Origin: Veronia pacifica
GTDB taxonomy: Bacteria > Pseudomonadota > Gammaproteobacteria > Enterobacterales > Vibrionaceae
DNA length: 64,000 bases
Assembly (NCBI RefSeq): GCF_001707825.1
Contig: NZ_LYBM01000002.1
Coordinates: 186,001 to 250,000 of the forward strand
Direction: 5' to 3'
Position numbers and translations under genes: made by a program. Numbering within the stretch: the stretch's first letter is position 1; each line of letters begins with the position of its first letter. Below the pieces are notes generated by a model. The model made no database searches, was not told the DNA's origin, and saw only the letters and a list, made by a program, of their open reading frames with translations. Positions 26,333 through 35,995 of this stretch are shown here, piece by piece.

Positions 26333-27817
26333 ATGACAAAGGTAACGCATTATATCAACGGACGAAACACACCAGCCAGTGAGCGCAGTCAGGCAATTTT
26401 CAATCCGGCCACTGGTGAGGAAACTGGAAGAGTATCACTGGCTTCTGTTTCAGAAACAGAGCAGGCTATTGCTGCAGCAAAAGCGGCATATCCAGCATGG
26501 TCTGAGATGTCGGCACTCAAGCGGTCGCGGATATTGTTCAACTTTCGGGCTCTGCTTGAAACACATATGGATGAGCTGGCTGAGTTAATCACTCTTGAGC
26601 ACGGAAAGGTGCTTGAGGATGCTAAAGGTGAAATTACCCGGGGGCTTGAAGTTGTTGAATTTGCCACTGGCATCCCGCATTTGCTTAAAGGCGAGATCAG
26701 TGAGCAAATCGCTTTAGGAATAGATGCGTGGTCTCTCAACCAATCGCTTGGTGTCGTGGCCGGTATCTCCCCATTTAATTTTCCTGTGATGGTACCAATG
26801 TGGATGTTCCCGATTGCTATTGCCTGTGGGAATACCTTTATCATGAAACCCTCTGAAAAAGATCCCTCCTCAACACTTCGAATTGCAGAACTTCTAACGG
26901 AAGCAGGTCTGCCTGACGGTGTATTCAACGTCGTGAATGGTGATAAAGAGGCGGTCGATACATTGCTGACTCACCAAGATGTTGAAGCAGTCAGCTTCGT
27001 TGGTTCGACACCTGTCGCTGAATACATTTACAAGACAGCGTCTGAACATGGTAAGCGGGTTCAGGCCTTGGGGGGGGCTAAAAACCATATGGTTGTGATG
27101 CCAGATGCCGATTTAGATCAGGTTGTGTCGTCATTGATGGGGGCTGCCTATGGTTCTGCTGGCGAGCGTTGTATGGCAATTTCTGTTGCAGTGGCTGTGG
27201 GAGAAATTGGTGATACTTTGATTGAGCACCTCAAACCAAAAGTTGAGAACCTCAGAGTCGGGAATGGCTTGTTACCGGGAATGGAGATGGGGCCTTTAGT
27301 GACTCGTGATCATCTCGATAAAGTGAAAAGCTATGTCGACAAAGGTGAGGAAGAGGGGGCAAAGCTGATTGTGGATGGTCGCTCTGTCAGCGCGAAGAAC
27401 AACGGCTTTTTTCTTGGTGGGTGCTTGTTCGACAATGTGACTCCAGAAATGACCATATACCGCGACGAAATCTTTGGTCCTGTGCTGAGTGTTGTCAGGG
27501 TAAAAGACTACAGTGCGGCGGTGCAGTTAATCAATGAACACAAGTATGGCAATGGCACAGCAATTTTCACCCAAAACGGCGATGCAGCAAGACAATTCTG
27601 CCACGAAATACAAGTGGGTATGGTAGGTGTCAATGTGCCAATCCCGGTTCCAATGGCGTTTCATAGTTTCGGCGGATGGAAGCGATCCCTATTTGGTCCG
27701 CTTCATGTCCATGGGCCGGATGGCGTGCGTTTCTATACCCGGAGAAAAGCGATAACGGCCCGCTGGCCGACCGGCTTACGCTGTGACCCTGATTTTGTGA
27801 TGCCAACGTCGAGTTAA
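26333..27817 (+). CDS. mmsA: CoA-acylating methylmalonate/malonate-semialdehyde dehydrogenase
   Basis: 494-residue aldehyde dehydrogenase of the MmsA/IolA group, which turns malonic or methylmalonic semialdehyde into acetyl-CoA or propionyl-CoA. Diagnostic blocks: VAGISPFNFPVMVPMWMFPIAIACGNTFIMKPSEKDPSS, ALGGAKNHMVVMPDADLD, the catalytic Cys in GSAGERCMAISVAV, and VGVNVPIPVPMAFHSFGGWK. ATG 26333 follows GCGAAGG. Forms a two-gene operon with the omega-aminotransferase; together they fit beta-alanine to acetyl-CoA, and beta-alanine arises from spermidine/1,3-diaminopropane or uracil breakdown. Confidence 0.93.
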   Translation: MTKVTHYINGRNTPASERSQAIFNPATGEETGRVSLASVSETEQAIAAAKAAYPAWSEMSALKRSRILFNFRALLETHMDELAELITLEHGKVLEDAKGEITRGLEVVEFATGIPHLLKGEISEQIALGIDAWSLNQSLGVVAGISPFNFPVMVPMWMFPIAIACGNTFIMKPSEKDPSSTLRIAELLTEAGLPDGVFNVVNGDKEAVDTLLTHQDVEAVSFVGSTPVAEYIYKTASEHGKRVQALGGAKNHMVVMPDADLDQVVSSLMGAAYGSAGERCMAISVAVAVGEIGDTLIEHLKPKVENLRVGNGLLPGMEMGPLVTRDHLDKVKSYVDKGEEEGAKLIVDGRSVSAKNNGFFLGGCLFDNVTPEMTIYRDEIFGPVLSVVRVKDYSAAVQLINEHKYGNGTAIFTQNGDAARQFCHEIQVGMVGVNVPIPVPMAFHSFGGWKRSLFGPLHVHGPDGVRFYTRRKAITARWPTGLRCDPDFVMPTSS

Positions 27818-28131
27818 GCTTTTGCCTTCTTCCCAGATGCCAACGCATTTTTTGTTCAGGAAATAGGTGAAGGCCGCGCTAGCTTAAGGTGATCACTGGC
27901 ATTGGTAAGGAAGTAAAAATACACAGGCAAAATATTAGACAAGGGGAGACTGCCGGCGTGCTGGTAAGAGCGTGCCAGCAGTCAGGGGGATGTTAAACTT
28001 GTAACGAATACCTTGATTTGTATCAATAGTAACTGATCTAAAATCAAAATATTACATAAATAAATGTACCTTCGTCGCAAAATATAGGTGTTTCAAGTGG
28101 AAGTCGCGACGTTACAACCTTGTCTCATTTT
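27818..28131. other. Intergenic region with a long imperfect hairpin
   Basis: 314 bp between convergent mmsA and the EAL gene. A hairpin at 27948-27983 (arms GACTGCCGGCGT / GTGCCAGCAGTC with one mismatch and wobble pairs, plus an inner GCT/AGC) is not followed by a T-run. It could be a shared terminator or a structured RNA; nothing else recognised. Confidence 0.4.
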
Positions 28132-28776
28132 TCAATCTGATGTTCGTACCCAAGTGACTGCCTCACTAGCCTCAGCCTTGCTCAGTGACAGATTTTCTGG
28201 ACGGTGCAATGCATAACCCTGGAATAAATCAAATCCCAGTGACAGAGCCTGATCGACCTCAGCTTGATTCTCCAGCTTTTCAGCCAGTAGTTTGCATTTA
28301 CGATCTTTTGGAATGAGGCGAAGAAGTTGCAAAATAGTTGAAGAGCTCAGTGCGCTAAAATCAATTTTTACGATATCGGCAAGAGGTAAAATATCAAGCC
28401 AGCTTCGGGTCGGCTGAAAGTCATCGAAAGCAATTAAAAAACCCTTTCTCCTCAGCTCTCTGATTGTGGCGATCAATGTTCCGTCGATATCACAGGACTC
28501 GAGTATTTCAAAGACCAGTTGTGATTGGGGAAATTTACTAGGGTTACAGTCAGTGATCGACTTATGACTAAAATTGACAAAACACGGAAATCCCTTAGAG
28601 ATAAAGTTTGTCTGTGTCGCGGTTGTATTGAACGTCATATCGAGGACGGCCTGCGTTGCCATATTGCCATCCACGTTTGGAAATACGTTGCTCTTTCCAC
28701 ATCTAAATAAGAGTTCATAGCCGAAAAGATCGCAATTTTTGTCGAATATACCTTGTCGAGCAATACCAGCATCCAT
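28132..28776 (-). CDS. EAL-domain protein of the YuxH type, lacking HDOD domain
   Basis: 214 residues forming only an EAL fold: FGYELLFR (EAL variant), a VNFS segment, LVFEILES, IAFDDFQP, VKIDF, LLAEKLE and FQGY in order. This pattern is that of YuxH/CdgJ-type proteins, which normally carry a C-terminal HDOD domain and are about 400 residues; here the protein ends right after EAL. The usual DDFG reads DDFQ, and many proteins of this class do not hydrolyse cyclic di-GMP, so a binding or signalling role is as likely as phosphodiesterase activity. Stands alone next to lpxH on the same strand. Confidence 0.8.
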   Translation of the reverse strand: MDAGIARQGIFDKNCDLFGYELLFRCGKSNVFPNVDGNMATQAVLDMTFNTTATQTNFISKGFPCFVNFSHKSITDCNPSKFPQSQLVFEILESCDIDGTLIATIRELRRKGFLIAFDDFQPTRSWLDILPLADIVKIDFSALSSSTILQLLRLIPKDRKCKLLAEKLENQAEVDQALSLGFDLFQGYALHRPENLSLSKAEASEAVTWVRTSD

Positions 28777-28845
28777 GCTTATATATCTCTTTTGTGTCGC
28801 AGTAATATCAGTGATTCATGTCGAGCTTTTCACTCGCTCAATCTT

Positions 28846-29574
28846 TTATTCGGAAAAACGTCGGTTCTGTAGCTCTGCGCCTTCACTCGTTACAACGAGT
28901 ACGGAGCCTTGCTCGTACCAGTCGCCAAGAACAATTCTCTGACCTCTACGTCCATTGACGGTAACCTGATGAACATCTGGCCTGTGTGTGTGGCCGTGAA
29001 TCAACAAATCGACGTTTTCGTCAGCCATCACATTGAGAACAGTTGCTTGCTCAACATCCATGATCATCTGGGACTTTTGTGCATTGTGGCTTTTGCTACC
29101 ACTTCGCAGACGTTCACCGATTTTACGTCTTATACCCAGCGGCAACCTAAGATAGAGCCACTGTATGAAAGAATTGTGAACCTTTTGACGATATTGTTGA
29201 TAAGCGAGATCTTGCGTGCAAAGTGTATCGCCGTGCATGATGAGCACGGGTTTTTCGTAGAGATTCACCACGCAATGTTCGGGTAACAGCTTAATACCTG
29301 TTTCCTTCGCAAACCGCTTACCAATAAGAAAGTCACGGTTCCCATGGATAAAATAGACGGGGATGCCTTTGTTTGTGAGTGCCTTTAAGCCAGTTTTCAC
29401 TTTGTGATGAAGTGGCGCTTCGTCATCGTCACCAATCCATGCTTCAAATAAATCACCAAGAATATATAGGGCGTCGGCTTCAGGGGCTTCTTGTTCTATG
29501 AAGGTGAGAAAACAGTCTGTAATTTCAGGGTGTTCGTCACTTAGGTGTAGGTCAGAGATAAAGAGGGTGGTCAT
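28846..29574 (-). CDS. lpxH: UDP-2,3-diacylglucosamine diphosphatase LpxH
   Basis: Calcineurin-like metallophosphoesterase of 242 residues that cleaves UDP-2,3-diacylglucosamine to lipid X in lipid A synthesis at the inner membrane. Metal-binding motifs in order: FISDLHLS, LGDLFEAWIGDD, HGNRDFLIG, MHGDTLC and LIHGHTHRP. The ATG at 29574 gives the E. coli-like start MTTLFISDLHLS. It follows ppiB on the same strand, the common gammaproteobacterial order. Confidence 0.95.
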   Translation of the reverse strand: MTTLFISDLHLSDEHPEITDCFLTFIEQEAPEADALYILGDLFEAWIGDDDEAPLHHKVKTGLKALTNKGIPVYFIHGNRDFLIGKRFAKETGIKLLPEHCVVNLYEKPVLIMHGDTLCTQDLAYQQYRQKVHNSFIQWLYLRLPLGIRRKIGERLRSGSKSHNAQKSQMIMDVEQATVLNVMADENVDLLIHGHTHRPDVHQVTVNGRRGQRIVLGDWYEQGSVLVVTSEGAELQNRRFSE

Positions 29575-29583
29575 AAATAATGA

Positions 29584-29607
29584 GAAAGTGGGCAATGGCC
29601 CACTTTC
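29584..29607 (-). terminator. Hairpin between ppiB and lpxH
   Basis: Perfect 10-bp stem (GAAAGTGGGC / GCCCACTTTC) with a 4-base loop in the 42-bp gap between ppiB and lpxH on the minus strand. Only a weak T-rich tail follows, so it may attenuate rather than stop transcription into lpxH. Confidence 0.55.
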
Positions 29608-29616
29608 CTGATTTCC

Positions 29617-30114
29617 TTATTCTTCAATAGTTACGCTGTTGATCAGTACTTCTTCAACAGGAACGTCTTGGTGCATATAGCCGAAGTTACCTGTTTGAAC
29701 GCCTTTGATCTTATTAACAACGTCCATGCCTTCGACAACTTCGCCAAACACACAGTAACCCCAACCGTCTGGTGTTTCAGATTTGAAATCCAGGAACAGG
29801 TTGTCGTTAACGTTGATGAAAAATTGTGAGCTTGCAGAGTGTGGTTCCATGGTACGCGCCATGGCAAGAGTACCAATTTTGTTGCTCAGGCCATTGCTCG
29901 CCTCATTCTTGATAGGAGCGCGGCCTTCTTTTTCTTCCATACCTGAAGACATACCACCGCCCTGGACCATGAAACCATCGATTACACGGTGGAACAGCGT
30001 GCCGTCATAAAAGCCGTCACGACAGTACTGCAAAAAGTTTTCTGCAGTGACCGGAGCTTTGTCTGAGTTCAGTTCAATTTTAATATCACCAAAAGTGGTA
30101 TGAAGGATTACCAT
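29617..30114 (-). CDS. ppiB: Cytoplasmic peptidyl-prolyl cis-trans isomerase PpiB
   Basis: Cyclophilin of 165 residues without signal peptide, so the cytoplasmic form. Landmarks: [13 protein letters not shown] with the catalytic Arg, [20 protein letters not shown] and [16 protein letters not shown]. Catalyses proline isomerisation during folding. Same strand and order with lpxH as in E. coli and Vibrio, divergent from cysS. Confidence 0.95.
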   Translation of the reverse strand: MVILHTTFGDIKIELNSDKAPVTAENFLQYCRDGFYDGTLFHRVIDGFMVQGGGMSSGMEEKEGRAPIKNEASNGLSNKIGTLAMARTMEPHSASSQFFINVNDNLFLDFKSETPDGWGYCVFGEVVEGMDVVNKIKGVQTGNFGYMHQDVPVEEVLINSVTIEE

Positions 30115-30518
30115 GTTAACTTCCTATCGTTAGTGCATCGGCATTAAAGGCGTGATTCTATCCCAAAGGGGCGCAGTTTCAAACCTTGGCGATGCGTCTT
30201 CAAGTCAACTGTAGCGTTACTTATACCGTGATGTGATATTGACGACTATGTTTTGAGACCTTAACAATCATGAATACACTATGCTAGCAATTGACGTTCT
30301 CGGTTTGTAAAACATCTTGTTGGTTAATGCGCTGGCTGGTTGCGGGCAGTCAACATTATTCTTGTACAGTTTCCGGATTAAACGTATCACGTTGCCTTTT
30401 ACGCATGCCTGTAAAGCTCACTGTGAAATAGGGCTAAAACAAACTGCTTGAGCTAAATTCGCTATCATGTACGATTAGCCTTCATTCACGACTATTAACA
30501 ATGAGTAACCCTAAAACC
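30115..30518. promoter_or_regulatory. ppiB-cysS divergent intergenic region
   Basis: About 400 bp carrying the promoters of ppiB (left) and cysS (right). No operator, riboswitch or small gene was recognised by eye. Confidence 0.4.
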
Positions 30519-31904
30519 ATGTTAAAGATCTACAACTCACTCACTAAGCAGAAAGAAGAATTTACACCCATTGAGCCGGGTAAAGTTGGCATGTATGTGT
30601 GTGGGGTTACGATTTACGATTTGTGTCACATCGGTCATGGCCGTACTTTCGTGTCGTTCGATGTGGTTTCACGCTACCTCCGTTACTTAGGATACGATCT
30701 GACGTTTGTCCGCAATATCACTGATATTGATGACAAAATTATCAAGCGCGCAGCTGAAAATAATGAGAGCTGTGATGATCTGACGGAGCGTCTTATTGGT
30801 GAAATGTACGCCGATTTCGATGCGCTGAATATGAAACGCCCTGATGTGGAGCCACGTGCGACTCAGCATATTGCTGACATTATTGCACTGGTTGAACGCC
30901 TGATTGAGCGCGGCTATGCCTATGTAGCGTCAAACGGTGATGTGCTGTTCGAAGTGGCTAAGTTTGACGAATATGGCAAATTATCACGTCAGGATCTCGA
31001 TCAGCTTCAGGCCGGTGCCCGTGTCGACGTTGAGGAAGCCAAGAAAAGCCCGCTCGACTTTGTACTGTGGAAAATGTCGAAGCCAGGTGAGCCGACTTGG
31101 GAATCGCCATGGGGACCAGGTCGTCCGGGTTGGCATATCGAGTGTTCAGCAATGAACTCCGCAATTCTTGGTAATCATTTTGATATTCACGGTGGTGGTT
31201 CTGATCTTACGTTCCCTCACCATGAAAATGAAATTGCACAGTCCTGCTGTGCTCACGACACGCAGTACGTCAATACCTGGATGCACAGCGGCATGGTGAT
31301 GATTGATCGCGAGAAAATGTCAAAGTCACTGGGTAACTTTTTTACCATTCGCGATGTACTGGCGCATTACGATGCAGAAACTGTTCGCTACTTCCTGATG
31401 TCCGGTCATTACCGCAGTCAGCTCAACTACAGCGAAGAAAATCTCAAACAAGCGCGTGCGTCAGTAGAAAGACTGTACACTGCTCTGCGTGGTCTTGATC
31501 TCACTGCGGAAGCCGAAGAAGGTGAAGACTTTGTTGGCCGCTTTGAAGCTGCAATGAATGATGATTTCAATACGCCGGAAGCCTACTCAGTGTTGTTTGA
31601 TATGGCGCGAGAAATTAACCGCTTAAAGTCTGAAGACAAGGCAGCAGCATCAAAATTGGCAGCTCGAATGCGTCAACTGGCAGATGTTCTGGGTCTGTTG
31701 GGACAAGAACCAGAAGCTTTCCTTCAAGGTGGCGCTGATAGCAGTGACGATGAAGTGGCAAAAATTGAGGGATTGATTAAAGCCCGTAATGACGCACGTG
31801 CGAGTAAAGACTGGGCAGCTGCTGATGCGGCCCGTGACGCGCTGACTGAAATGGGCATTGTTCTTGAAGACGGCCCACAGGGAACGACTTGGCGTAGAAA
31901 GTAA
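30519..31904 (+). CDS. cysS: Cysteinyl-tRNA synthetase CysS
   Basis: Class I synthetase charging tRNA-Cys, 461 residues from ATG 30519 ([15 protein letters not shown], matching the E. coli start). An upstream in-frame ATG at 30501 would add six residues; neither has a clear ribosome binding site. Signature [12 protein letters not shown] (HIGH) near residue 31 and [11 protein letters not shown] (KMSKS) near residue 268, zinc ligands including YVCG and ECSAM, and a C-terminal [12 protein letters not shown]. Monocistronic with a terminator. Confidence 0.97.
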   Translation: MLKIYNSLTKQKEEFTPIEPGKVGMYVCGVTIYDLCHIGHGRTFVSFDVVSRYLRYLGYDLTFVRNITDIDDKIIKRAAENNESCDDLTERLIGEMYADFDALNMKRPDVEPRATQHIADIIALVERLIERGYAYVASNGDVLFEVAKFDEYGKLSRQDLDQLQAGARVDVEEAKKSPLDFVLWKMSKPGEPTWESPWGPGRPGWHIECSAMNSAILGNHFDIHGGGSDLTFPHHENEIAQSCCAHDTQYVNTWMHSGMVMIDREKMSKSLGNFFTIRDVLAHYDAETVRYFLMSGHYRSQLNYSEENLKQARASVERLYTALRGLDLTAEAEEGEDFVGRFEAAMNDDFNTPEAYSVLFDMAREINRLKSEDKAAASKLAARMRQLADVLGLLGQEPEAFLQGGADSSDDEVAKIEGLIKARNDARASKDWAAADAARDALTEMGIVLEDGPQGTTWRRK

Positions 31905-31933
31905 ATTTTAATCACCTTCTTTCGTTTTTAGAG

Positions 31934-31964
31934 AAAAAAGCCTCACTTAAAATGAGGCTTTTGT
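31934..31964 (+). terminator. cysS terminator
   Basis: Stem AAAAGCCTCA / TGAGGCTTTT (10 bp) with a 7-base loop, ending in a T-run, about 30 bp after the cysS stop. A textbook intrinsic terminator. Confidence 0.9.
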
Positions 31965-32259
31965 TATATTATGTAAATCTAGTAATATAAAATTTCATCT
32001 CAGCCGATAGTATTATATATATATTGATTATCTATCCATTCATTATTTTTATATAACTCGATATTAATAAATTAAAATGTCTTCGATTACATTCCAATAA
32101 ATAATAATTGTCATTATTATTTAATTTTATTTTTTTTGACGGCGATAGTATAAGTATCCTTATTCAATATAAATACCTATATAGATTGAGGATTTCATGT
32201 TTGACTGACAGTCAAATAAGACTCTTACCAGATTATATAAATCAATTCAAAGGAATGGA
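31965..32259. promoter_or_regulatory. AT-rich upstream region of a secreted-protein gene with possible Fur box
   Basis: Very AT-rich. At about 32098-32116, AATAATAATTGTCATTATT agrees at 14 of 19 positions with the classical Fur box GATAATGATAATCATTATC. In such AT-rich DNA this may be chance. Confidence 0.3.
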
Positions 32260-33774
32260 ATGATTATGAAAAAACTTCTATTAATATTGGCCTGTATTTC
32301 TTCTAACGTATGGGCTGAAAAACAGAATAACGATGATAGCTACAATCGTTCGCTTACACTAAATAAAGGCGCATTTACAGCTTCAGTATTTGGCAATACG
32401 GCAGTCGCTGGAAAACACCTTTACGAAAAAGAATATGGTCATTGGACATACAAGGGTGAGCTACCTATTTACGCACAGAAACGCTTAGTTGCAAAAAGTG
32501 TATCTATTCACCAACACCTCATTGCCATTGGACATGGTTCTTTATTTACTGAGAACAATAAGATATCAATTTTCAAAAAGAACTATTCTTCATGGCCATA
32601 CCAATGGGATATTGCTCATGAGATACCTCAACCTTCCAATGCCAGCAATCTATTTGGCGAGACGGTATATATTGATAATGATTTATTAGCGTTCACTGTA
32701 TCTTCAAAGCAAGTTGATATATACACGCCAGTGAGTGGTAAATGGCAATTTAATCGGTCTTTAAGATTACCCGATGGTACGACGGGTGATTTGGGAACCG
32801 ATATTAGACGAGAAGGCGACGACCTTTTTGTCAGCGTTTTCAAGGCAAATAGAGTTAATGTCTACTCTATCTCAAATGAGTTTATGTTAACCCAGCAAAT
32901 TCAAAGACCCAATGATATTGGTGTTTATCAAAGTTTTGGGTGGTCATTAGATGTTGAAGACGAGGTACTTGCCATATCCGCCTACGGCTACCCGGGAAAT
33001 GTTCAGATTTATAATAAAGATACCGAAGGTAATTGGACTGAAAATCAATTGTTGTATTCTCCAGTATCAGATGGTTACTTCGGACATGATGTTGAGTTAA
33101 GTGATGGACAACTATTCGTTGGTGATGACGAAAATAAAAGTATCTTTCAGTACTCACAAGTCAATGATAAGTGGTCTTTGACAAATATCAAAAGAGGAAC
33201 CAGCTCTGATTTCGGCTACGCCTTTGATGTTGAAGATGGTGCGATGTTTGTTGCCGGGGAAACCAACATAACACTATTTACAGACGATATCTTTGAAGTT
33301 GAAATTCATGGTCGTGTGCTTGATCATCTCGGTACACCATTATCTGACACAACCGTTTCGGGTTATTTGTCTGATGCGGTGACCGACGAATCAGGTTTGT
33401 TTCGTGTAAAGGTGCCAGTTGGTTGGTCTGGAACACTTAGCGCAAATAAACTTAGGTTCAGTAGCACAGACGAAATTACTTTAAACTGGGTATCTCAGGA
33501 TACTGATGTCTCTGACTTGACGCTAAAGTATGAGGGCGGTGATATTAGGTATTCTGCTTATTTCTATGATGATATGTGTAGTGCTGATGATATTCAGTTT
33601 GAAAATATCAACAGCCGGAAAAGGTCGCCAAATTATTTCTCTATTTCTCTTCCCTACGGTTGGTCAGGAGAAATAAGGCCCGTTTCTGAACATTGCCAAT
33701 TTACCCCAGAATCAGTGAATGTCGATTATGCATTGCAGGGTGATATTTTCATCTTTGATGCGTCGGAGCGTTAA
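32260..33774 (+). CDS. Secreted beta-propeller-like protein with C-terminal CarboxypepD_reg-like domains
   Basis: 504 residues with an N-terminal signal peptide (MKKLLLILACISSNVWA). Residues about 30-340 contain repeats of the type LFGETVYIDNDLLAFTV, FGWSLDVEDEVLAISA and FGHDVELSDGQLFVGD, spaced 45-60 residues, as in FG-GAP/integrin-alpha-like propellers. From about residue 345 a carboxypeptidase-regulatory-like beta-sandwich follows (IHGRVLDHLGTPLSDTTVSGYLSDAVTDESGLFRVKVPVGWSG) and a second similar block ends the protein (YGWSGEI). AT-rich compared with neighbours. AAAGGA precedes ATG 32260. Cell-surface or secreted; function unknown. Confidence 0.7.
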   Translation: MIMKKLLLILACISSNVWAEKQNNDDSYNRSLTLNKGAFTASVFGNTAVAGKHLYEKEYGHWTYKGELPIYAQKRLVAKSVSIHQHLIAIGHGSLFTENNKISIFKKNYSSWPYQWDIAHEIPQPSNASNLFGETVYIDNDLLAFTVSSKQVDIYTPVSGKWQFNRSLRLPDGTTGDLGTDIRREGDDLFVSVFKANRVNVYSISNEFMLTQQIQRPNDIGVYQSFGWSLDVEDEVLAISAYGYPGNVQIYNKDTEGNWTENQLLYSPVSDGYFGHDVELSDGQLFVGDDENKSIFQYSQVNDKWSLTNIKRGTSSDFGYAFDVEDGAMFVAGETNITLFTDDIFEVEIHGRVLDHLGTPLSDTTVSGYLSDAVTDESGLFRVKVPVGWSGTLSANKLRFSSTDEITLNWVSQDTDVSDLTLKYEGGDIRYSAYFYDDMCSADDIQFENINSRKRSPNYFSISLPYGWSGEIRPVSEHCQFTPESVNVDYALQGDIFIFDASER

Positions 33775-33782
33775 AGCACTGC

Positions 33783-33811
33783 AGCTCCCTCGCCGCTGTG
33801 AGGGAGCTTTT
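33783..33811 (+). terminator. Terminator after the secreted-protein gene
   Basis: Stem AGCTCCCTC / GAGGGAGCT (9 bp) with an 8-base loop followed by TTTT, just after the stop at 33774. Confidence 0.88.
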
Positions 33812-33928
33812 GATATTCTACCTACAAATTACGCATATCATCATATTCGGACAATCCTACTGACTTCCGCCTACTATAATTTTGTCATTATCAAAATTAA
33901 CGCTTTGAACATTGAAAAATACAAATAT

Positions 33929-34843
33929 ATGAAAGTAGCAGGAAGTGATATTCGATTACTCAGGGTGTTCGACACTGTTGTTCGCCATCAAGGCTTTTCA
34001 GCGGCACAAACGGAACTGAATGTCTGTCAGTCGACAATCAGTAACCATATCAGTGCGCTTGAAGTAAGGCTGGGTGTGACACTTTGCCATCGGGGGCGAG
34101 GAGGTTTTCGGCTGACTGAGCAAGGAGAGATTGTTTACCCTGCCGTTCAACGCTTACTGGCTGCCATGGACAGTTTTGCGTCAGAGGTGACAGAAGTAAA
34201 AGGGAAGCTGGTTGGTGAACTCAAGATTGGTGTCGTTGACAGTATTAGCTCTGATCCCGGTAATCATCTGGCTATGGCTATTTCCAGATTTAAGGAGCGA
34301 CCAAATCGCGTTGAAATATTGATGCGGCAACTTACGCCACAAGAGCTCGAATTACAGGTTCTGGACAGTCGGCTAGCACTCGGTATTGGTAGTTTTCCTC
34401 ATAAGGTGGATGGGTTGGTCTATGAACCGCTTTATGAAGAAGTTCATGGACTCTATTGTGGTCAAGGCCACCCGTTTTTCTTGTCCAGCGAGAGTGATAT
34501 TACCGAGGAGTCAATCAACCGGGCAGAGGCTGTTGGACGTAGCTACTGGCGTGATTTCATGCCTGAGTCAGTTAAGCTTGGAAATGTGACTGCATCTGTA
34601 CTGCAACTTGAGCCCCAACTGATACTGATCCTCAGTGGCCATTATATCGGATTTTTGCCAGAGCATATGGCACTTCCGTTGATAGAGCAGGGGAGGTTGC
34701 GCCAACTCAGAGCCTCGTCGATGACATACAGTTGCTGTTTTGAGCTCATCACAAAAAGGGGGGCGGCCAAAACACTATCGACGGAAACGTTTATCCAAGA
34801 TTTACGGAGTAGCCATCCCTATCCCTGCCGTTCGGCTATCTGA
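33929..34843 (+). CDS. LysR-family transcriptional regulator
   Basis: 304 residues. N-terminal winged helix-turn-helix at about residues 8-65 (RLLRVFDTVVRHQGFSAAQTELNVCQSTISNHISALEVRLGVTLCHRGRGGFRLTEQG) and a C-terminal periplasmic-binding-like sensor domain. The start ATG 33929 has no clear ribosome binding site. It reads in the same direction as the agmatinase-family gene 135 bp downstream and is its likely regulator, comparable with the gbuR-gbuA pair of Pseudomonas, though there the genes are arranged differently. Confidence 0.88.
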   Translation: MKVAGSDIRLLRVFDTVVRHQGFSAAQTELNVCQSTISNHISALEVRLGVTLCHRGRGGFRLTEQGEIVYPAVQRLLAAMDSFASEVTEVKGKLVGELKIGVVDSISSDPGNHLAMAISRFKERPNRVEILMRQLTPQELELQVLDSRLALGIGSFPHKVDGLVYEPLYEEVHGLYCGQGHPFFLSSESDITEESINRAEAVGRSYWRDFMPESVKLGNVTASVLQLEPQLILILSGHYIGFLPEHMALPLIEQGRLRQLRASSMTYSCCFELITKRGAAKTLSTETFIQDLRSSHPYPCRSAI

Positions 34844-34978
34844 ATGGTTCACTCTCATACCCCTAGCCATGTATTGATAAACATCAATGCTGAGTTCAAA
34901 CCCCGGCTATATTTCGTTTGATAAACCATTGCTAGGCTATTTATGTTGATGAGCTATAGCAAAGGGAGATCATTCGGG

Positions 34979-35925
34979 ATGACATATAACCAGCCCCTTG
35001 GTGGAAATGAAATGCCCCGCTTTGGTGGAGTCGCATCTATGATGAGATTGCCAGTTTACGATGATGCCAGCGGCTTGGACGCATGCTTTGTCGGTATTCC
35101 TGTGGATATTGGGACATCTCATCGTCCCGGCGTCGCTTCGGACCTCGCTCAATAAGAGCAGAATCGTGCTTGCTAAGACCCTACAATATGGCAACGGGGG
35201 CTGCGCCTTTTGATTCGCTTCAGGTTGCTGACGTTGGTGATGTCGCCATTAACACGTTCAACTTACAAAAAACGGTCGATATTATCGAGCAGGCTTACAA
35301 TGACATTCTCATCCATGACTGTATTCCGCTCACACTTGGCGGGGATCACACCCTGACGTTTCCCGTACTTAAGGCCATGGCAGCCAAACACGGTCCGGTT
35401 GCTCTCATTCATGTTGATGCTCACGCTGATATCAATGATCACATGTTTGGTGAGCAAATTGCTCACGGTACACCTTTCCGGCGCTCGCAGGAACTGGGAT
35501 TACTGGATTCTGACGCTGTGTTTCAGATTGGATTGAGAGGCACAGGATATGAACCAGAGGATTTTAACTGGTCGAGAAGCCGAGGCTGGACAGTCATTCA
35601 AGCTGAAGAATGCTGGGGGCAGTCATTAAAACCTATCATGGCAGATATTAGAGACCAAATTGGTGAACGGCCAACGTATTTATCGTTTGATATTGACGGT
35701 CTTGATCCTGCCTTTGCTCCTGGCACAGGCACCGTAGAGGTTGGTGGACTGACGATTTGGCAGGCACTGGAAATTATTCGCGGTTGTCACGGACTGAATT
35801 TAGTGGGCTGTGATTTGGTTGAGGTGTCTCCAACTTATGACCAAAGCGGAAACACGTCTTTAGTCGCAGCCAATCTGCTGTATGAGATGCTTTGCGTACT
35901 TCCCGGAGTGAGCCATCACAAATAG
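34979..35925 (+). pseudogene. Agmatinase-family ureohydrolase (4-guanidinobutyrase or agmatinase), frameshifted
   Basis: Manganese ureohydrolase releasing urea from a guanidino compound. The first frame (from ATG 34979: MTYNQPLGGNEMPRFGGVASMMRLP to GIPVDIGTSHRPG) is lost near 35132; the rest, RFGPRSIRAES onward, is in another frame. One missing base restores a 315-residue enzyme. Metal ligands are intact in GGDHTLTFP, VDAHADIND and SFDIDGLDPAFAPGTGT. The QPLGGNEMPRFGG start and the NMATGAAPFDSL block resemble Pseudomonas GbuA (guanidinobutyrate to GABA plus urea), as I recall it, more than E. coli SpeB. Either product feeds the polyamine/GABA genes at 3-19 kb. Confidence 0.82.
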
Positions 35926-35963
35926 TGGTTCATTTTTTCATGAGTTATTGGGCATTACGTTAT

Positions 35964-35995
35964 AAAAAAGTCGGGCTACACACCCGACTTTTTTA
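35964..35995. terminator. Bidirectional terminator
   Basis: Stem AAAAAAGTCGGG / CCCGACTTTTTT (12 bp) with a 7-base loop between convergent genes; A-run on one side and T-run on the other serve both directions. Confidence 0.92.

Noticed and set aside
14988-33915. TTTGAACATTGA occurring both in the puuR-puuB gap and before the LysR gene at 33.9 kb
   Set aside because: A single shared 12-mer without common spacing to a start codon or dyad symmetry; probably chance.
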